Source of the DNA: Mycolicibacterium sp. J2
GTDB taxonomy: Bacteria; Actinomycetota; Actinomycetes; Mycobacteriales; Mycobacteriaceae
Assembly (NCBI RefSeq): GCF_026240945.1
Contig: NZ_JAPFPY010000019.1
Span: 1 to 64,000, forward strand
Reading direction: 5' to 3'
Length of the DNA: 64,000 nt
Under the pieces are notes generated by a model. That model did not search any database, was not told the origin of the DNA, and worked only from the letters and a program-made list of their open reading frames with translations. This document shows positions 60,896 to 64,000 of this stretch, piece after piece; within the stretch, counting starts at the first letter, position 1; the number at the start of each line of letters is the position of its first letter. The position numbers and the translations under genes are program-made.

Positions 60896-62143
60896 TCATG
60901 CAAATTCCGGACCGATCGCCCCGTCGCCGCGCAGCGCACTGACCTCGTGCGCCGAGAAACCGAGCTCGGCGAGTATGGCGTCGGTGTGCTCGCCCAGCCC
61001 GGGCACCGGGCCCATGGCCATCTCGAGATCGCTGATCACCGGCGGCGGTAAAAGGGCTTCGATCGTGCCGTTGGGGGTGCTGACCTCTCGCCACCGGTCC
61101 CGCGCCCGCAGGTGGGGATGCGCGATCACCTCGCTGGGCCGGTTATAGCGCGCGTTGCCGATCCCGGCCCGGTCGGCGGCGCCCTGAACATGGTCCAGAT
61201 CGTGCTGGGCGCACCAGTTTTCGATAGCGATATCGAGTTCGTCACGGTGCGCGCAACGCCCGGAGTTGGTGGCAAGACGCGGATCGTCGGCCAGATCCGG
61301 ACGCTGGATGACGTCGCGGGCCAGCCGCTGCCATTCCCGGTCGTTGGTGGTGCCCAGGACCACCGTCTGCCCATCCCGGGTGGCGAACGCCCCGTACGGC
61401 GCGACGGCAGGTGAGCCCATGCCCAGTGGTGTCTGGTCGACTCCGCAGTGCTGGGTGTAGGTCAGTTGGTATCCCATGATGTCGGTCATGGTGTCGAACA
61501 GGCTCACCGCCACCGACGGGGCGGCGCGGGTGTCGCCGTGACGGGCCCGGCCCAACAGCAGCGCCATGACGGACAACGCCGAGTACAGGCCGGTGGTGAT
61601 ATCGGCGACCGCGGCTCCCGGCTTGGCCGGCATGCCGACGAACCCAGTGGAGGCACACGAGCCCGATTCGGCCTGCACCAGTAGGTCATAGGCGCGTTTG
61701 TGCGACAGCGGGCCACCCGGCCCATAACCGTCGATCTCCACCGCAATGACCTGCGGGTGAAGAACTTTCAGATCCACCGGTGACAGCCCGAGCCGGGCCG
61801 TCGCCCCGGGAGCCAGATTCGAGACGACGGCGTCGGCACGGTCGAGCAACCGGTGCAGCACGTCCATCCCGGCCGGGGACTTCAGGTTGAGGGTCACCGA
61901 TTCCTTGCCCCGGTTGGCCCATACGAAATGGGCGGCCTGTCCGAGCACCACGTCGTCGTAGTGGCGCGCGAAATCGCCGCCCACCGGGTTCTCGATCTTG
62001 ATCACCCTGGCCCCGAAATCGGCCAGTACCCGGGTGCACATCGGCGCCGACACCGCCTGCTCCAAGGCGATGACGGTGATACCGGACAGCGGCGCGGTAC
62101 TCGAGGTCACGGATTCACATAACCATGCCGCCATCGATCCCAT
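60896..62143 (-). CDS. CaiB/BaiF family III CoA-transferase, about 415 aa
   Basis: It moves CoA between acids. The opening region PLSGITVIALEQAVSAPMCT and FGARVIKIENPVGGDFAR, then VWANRGKESVTLNLKS, are classic for the family. The start is uncertain: ATG at 62143 or 62134, or GTG at 62110. It lies upstream of the thiolase on the same strand and may activate the substrate of the pathway. The TetR gene at 62309 is divergent. Confidence 0.9.
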   Translation of the reverse strand: MGSMAAWLCESVTSSTAPLSGITVIALEQAVSAPMCTRVLADFGARVIKIENPVGGDFARHYDDVVLGQAAHFVWANRGKESVTLNLKSPAGMDVLHRLLDRADAVVSNLAPGATARLGLSPVDLKVLHPQVIAVEIDGYGPGGPLSHKRAYDLLVQAESGSCASTGFVGMPAKPGAAVADITTGLYSALSVMALLLGRARHGDTRAAPSVAVSLFDTMTDIMGYQLTYTQHCGVDQTPLGMGSPAVAPYGAFATRDGQTVVLGTTNDREWQRLARDVIQRPDLADDPRLATNSGRCAHRDELDIAIENWCAQHDLDHVQGAADRAGIGNARYNRPSEVIAHPHLRARDRWREVSTPNGTIEALLPPPVISDLEMAMGPVPGLGEHTDAILAELGFSAHEVSALRGDGAIGPEFA

Positions 62144-62308
62144 GGCCAACAGGCGCAAATCTGCCGGCCCGATGCCAGAGCACGGTTCGCACCTGGAGAA
62201 GAAGCGGTGCGGCACGCCCGGACGGAGGCCGTGACCACCGCGACGTTCAGGCGTTCTCCGGTAGAGTCCAGGCATGCCCTCCCGGATCGGCAGGCGGCTG
62301 AGCAGCAG

Positions 62309-62962
62309 GTGACCAGCGCCGGCGAAGAGCCCGCGTGGAAGCAGCGCGCGGTCGAGCGGTCCATCCAAACAGCCAAGCTTCGCGCCGCTCAACGTGTTCA
62401 ACGCTTCCTCGACGCGGCACAGTCGATCATCATCGAGAAGGGCAGCACGGACTTCACCGTGCAAGAGGTCGTCGATCGGTCCCGTCAGTCACTACGCAGC
62501 TTTTACCTGCAGTTCGACGGGAAGCACGAGTTGCTGCTCGCACTGTTCGAGGACGCCCTGAGCCGCTCGGCCGACCGGATCCGGGCCGCCGCCGCCAGCC
62601 AGTCCGACCCGCTCGACCGGCTCAGGGTCGCGGTGCAGTCGCTGTTCGAATCATCGCGACCCGACCCCACTACCAAGCGACCGTTGTTCACCGACTTCGC
62701 GCCGCGACTGCTTGCCTCTCACCCATCGGAGGCTAGGGTCGCCTACGCCCCGCTGCTGGCGCTGCTCACCGCGCTGATGGAAGAAGCGGCCGATGCGGGA
62801 AAGCTGCGCACCGGCGTCAATCCACGACGGATGGCCGCGATGACGATGCAGACCGTCATGGTGGTCGCGCAGTTCGGCGGCACTGACGACATCACCGAAC
62901 AGCCAGGCTCGCCGATGGACGTGTGGGACTTCGTCGCGCACGGTTTCGCCGGCTCGCCCTGA
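62309..62962 (+). CDS. TetR-family regulator, about 217 aa
   Basis: The HTH is present: RFLDAAQSIIIEKGSTDFTVQEVVDRSRQSLRSFYLQF. The lead EEPAWKQRAVERSIQTAK is often seen in mycobacterial members. The start may be the GTG at 62309 or one at 62207. Divergent from the CoA-transferase gene, it may regulate the beta-oxidation operon. Confidence 0.85.
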   Translation: MTSAGEEPAWKQRAVERSIQTAKLRAAQRVQRFLDAAQSIIIEKGSTDFTVQEVVDRSRQSLRSFYLQFDGKHELLLALFEDALSRSADRIRAAAASQSDPLDRLRVAVQSLFESSRPDPTTKRPLFTDFAPRLLASHPSEARVAYAPLLALLTALMEEAADAGKLRTGVNPRRMAAMTMQTVMVVAQFGGTDDITEQPGSPMDVWDFVAHGFAGSP

Positions 62963-63121
62963 CTGCCGCGCGCCTCCTGTTTATTCCCATTCACGGAATC
63001 TGTGACTTTCTCCTCGCCGGTCGGCATCTCAACGAACTTGAGGTAGCGTCTCCAGGTCATCGGCGAGTGGGGGCTGGGGTGGCCGCTTGCCCAAACTGAC
63101 GGCGGCGCAAAGGAACAGCGT

Positions 63122-63568
63122 ATGGATTCCAGAATGTTCGGCTACCTGGCAGCGGTCGCCTTCGTCTGCCTTCTGGTGTTCGCGGCGGGCATGTTCGTCC
63201 ATACCCGCCGGATACGCCTGCGACCGGTAGCGGCTTTCGGAGAAGAAGTCGGCGGTACCAAGGCGATGCTGAACAAAGTGCGCAAGCTCGAGCCGATGAC
63301 CCAGGATGAGCTCGACTTCGCCAAACAGGCGATCGCCGATCGCAGCTCACTGCTGGCATTCTCGATTCCCGCCACCATCTTCAGCCTCGGTTGCTTCTAT
63401 GTCTTGGGCAGCCTCGAGCACCTGCACGGGGCCACCCCGTCGGAGCGGACCTTTCTCGGAGTGATCCCGATGTTCTCGTCACTGAACATCACCATGCAGA
63501 TTCTGCGGAACAAGGCCCTCAAACGCCGCATTCCCCAGGTCCCCGTGGTGACGCCCCTACCGGCCTGA
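63122..63568 (+). CDS. Hypothetical membrane protein, 148 aa
   Basis: The product is not recognised. It has a membrane helix at about residues 7-26, a charged middle part (AMLNKVRKLEPMTQDELDFAKQ), a second helix at about residues 78-96 and perhaps a third near 108-122. It is rightward, before the mmpS gene. No known domain is seen. Confidence 0.65.
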   Translation: MDSRMFGYLAAVAFVCLLVFAAGMFVHTRRIRLRPVAAFGEEVGGTKAMLNKVRKLEPMTQDELDFAKQAIADRSSLLAFSIPATIFSLGCFYVLGSLEHLHGATPSERTFLGVIPMFSSLNITMQILRNKALKRRIPQVPVVTPLPA

Positions 63569-63633
63569 CAGCAGATTCACAGGTCTCCAGCCTTCGCTCG
63601 ATCATGAAAGCACGGGTAATGTCCATCCATCCA

Positions 63634-63654
63634 TATATCAACATTGTTGATATA
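63634..63654. promoter_or_regulatory. 21 bp palindrome before the mmpS gene
   Basis: TATATCAACA, a central T, and TGTTGATATA form a perfect dyad. It lies 27 bp before the ATG at 63681 and is AT-rich in a GC-rich genome. It is probably the operator of a TetR- or MarR-type regulator controlling the MmpS/MmpL system. No such regulator gene is seen immediately beside it. Confidence 0.7.
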
Positions 63655-63680
63655 AAGCGCTGCCGTCCGTTCCGTCGGGG

Positions 63681-64000
63681 ATGCGCAAAGGTGTTGTCGT
63701 GAAAGCTCAGCCATCTGGTCGCGCCCTGCTCGTGCGTGGGTGGATGCCGTTGGTGACCGTGATCGCTCTCGCCATCGGCGCGCTGTGCATGTGGAAGGTC
63801 CACGAGATGTCCGCGCCCGGACCTGTCGTCGCGGTGAACCTGCCACAGGCGCCACCAGAATTCACCCCGAAGAAGCTGACCTACGAGTTGTACGGTTCGG
63901 CCGGCAGCGGCGGGATCGTCTCCTACGTCGATATCGACGGGCATCCGCACCAGGAGGACCTGACCGCTCTGCCATGGTCGCACGACGAGACGACGACCCT
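63681..64000 (+). CDS. MmpS family transport accessory protein (cut by window edge)
   Basis: The first 106 residues are present. A basic lead is followed by one membrane helix (residues about 22-38), then the extracellular part with LTYELYGSAGSGGIVSYVDIDG and LPWSH, which fit the MmpS pattern (YE..G..G....Y.D). MmpS proteins work with MmpL transporters in export of lipids or siderophores, and the mmpL gene probably follows outside the window. A GTG at 63699 is an alternative start. Confidence 0.85.
   Translation, partial: MRKGVVVKAQPSGRALLVRGWMPLVTVIALAIGALCMWKVHEMSAPGPVVAVNLPQAPPEFTPKKLTYELYGSAGSGGIVSYVDIDGHPHQEDLTALPWSHDETTT

Overview
The window reads as chromosome of a fast-growing mycobacterium (Mycolicibacterium type). 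GC is high, there is a single-chain type I fatty acid synthase of 3076 residues followed by acpS, an LdtMt2-like L,D-transpeptidase, a hemophore-like secreted protein and an MmpS protein. The order ldtB, tRNA-Lys, DUF3618 gene, bcp, M20 peptidase, acpS, fas matches, from memory, the M. tuberculosis Rv2518c-Rv2524c region, but here a foreign element sits in the tRNA-Lys gene.

Region 1 (1-3990) is the right end of an integrated phage-like element. It holds a cut-off IS3-type transposase tail, HNH nuclease genes, small phage genes, a small excisionase-like gene and a tyrosine integrase. It ends at a 3' fragment of a tRNA-His gene, the attachment site. The left boundary is outside the window.

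Region 2 (4029-8721) is core or ordinary accessory genome: a MocR regulator divergent from a hotdog thioesterase, a DUF899 gene overlapping an SRPBCC gene, a SnoaL-like protein and ldtB.

Region 3 (8920-22696) is a complete 13.7 kb integrated element bounded by a perfect 47 bp direct repeat. The left copy is the 3' part of an intact tRNA-Lys gene. The content looks like a phage satellite. From left to right: a two-gene cargo (membrane protein plus DUF4062 protein), then a leftward block (tyrosine integrase, serine recombinase, PD-(D/E)XK-like protein, zinc-finger/TerS-like protein, a small protein, an iteron-like origin, primase-helicase, a zinc protein and an Xis-like protein), then a rightward block (capsid-like protein, two small proteins, an SGNH hydrolase). 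No large terminase, portal or tail genes are visible, so a helper phage is inferred. Paired GTCTCCAC repeats near both ends look like integrase arm sites. The DUF4062 pair is the best candidate here for an undescribed system, probably anti-phage.

Region 4 (22730-37000) has a CmtR-like metal sensor with a CDF-type exporter, a proline-rich protein, DUF3618, bcp, the M20 peptidase, acpS and fas. acpS and fas overlap by 4 bp.

Region 5 (37866-47575) has a polyamine/opine-type ABC importer, a MerR regulator, an MFS transporter, an LtrA-family protein, a patatin divergent from a TetR regulator, and a hemophore-like gene closed by a very strong terminator.

Region 6 (47855-54285) is a DeoR-led operon of an APC permease, an FGGY kinase, a GlpA-like oxidase with a BFD domain and a second FAD enzyme, all joined by 4 bp overlaps. 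It looks like catabolism of a polyol or related substrate.

Region 7 (54362-62962) is an aromatic or steroid-like meta-cleavage cluster (flavin hydroxylase, C-C hydrolase, extradiol dioxygenase) divergent from a TetR gene with tandem operators. Next come acyl-CoA dehydrogenase, thiolase and CoA-transferase genes and another TetR gene. The window ends in a membrane protein gene and the start of an mmpS gene behind a 21 bp palindrome.
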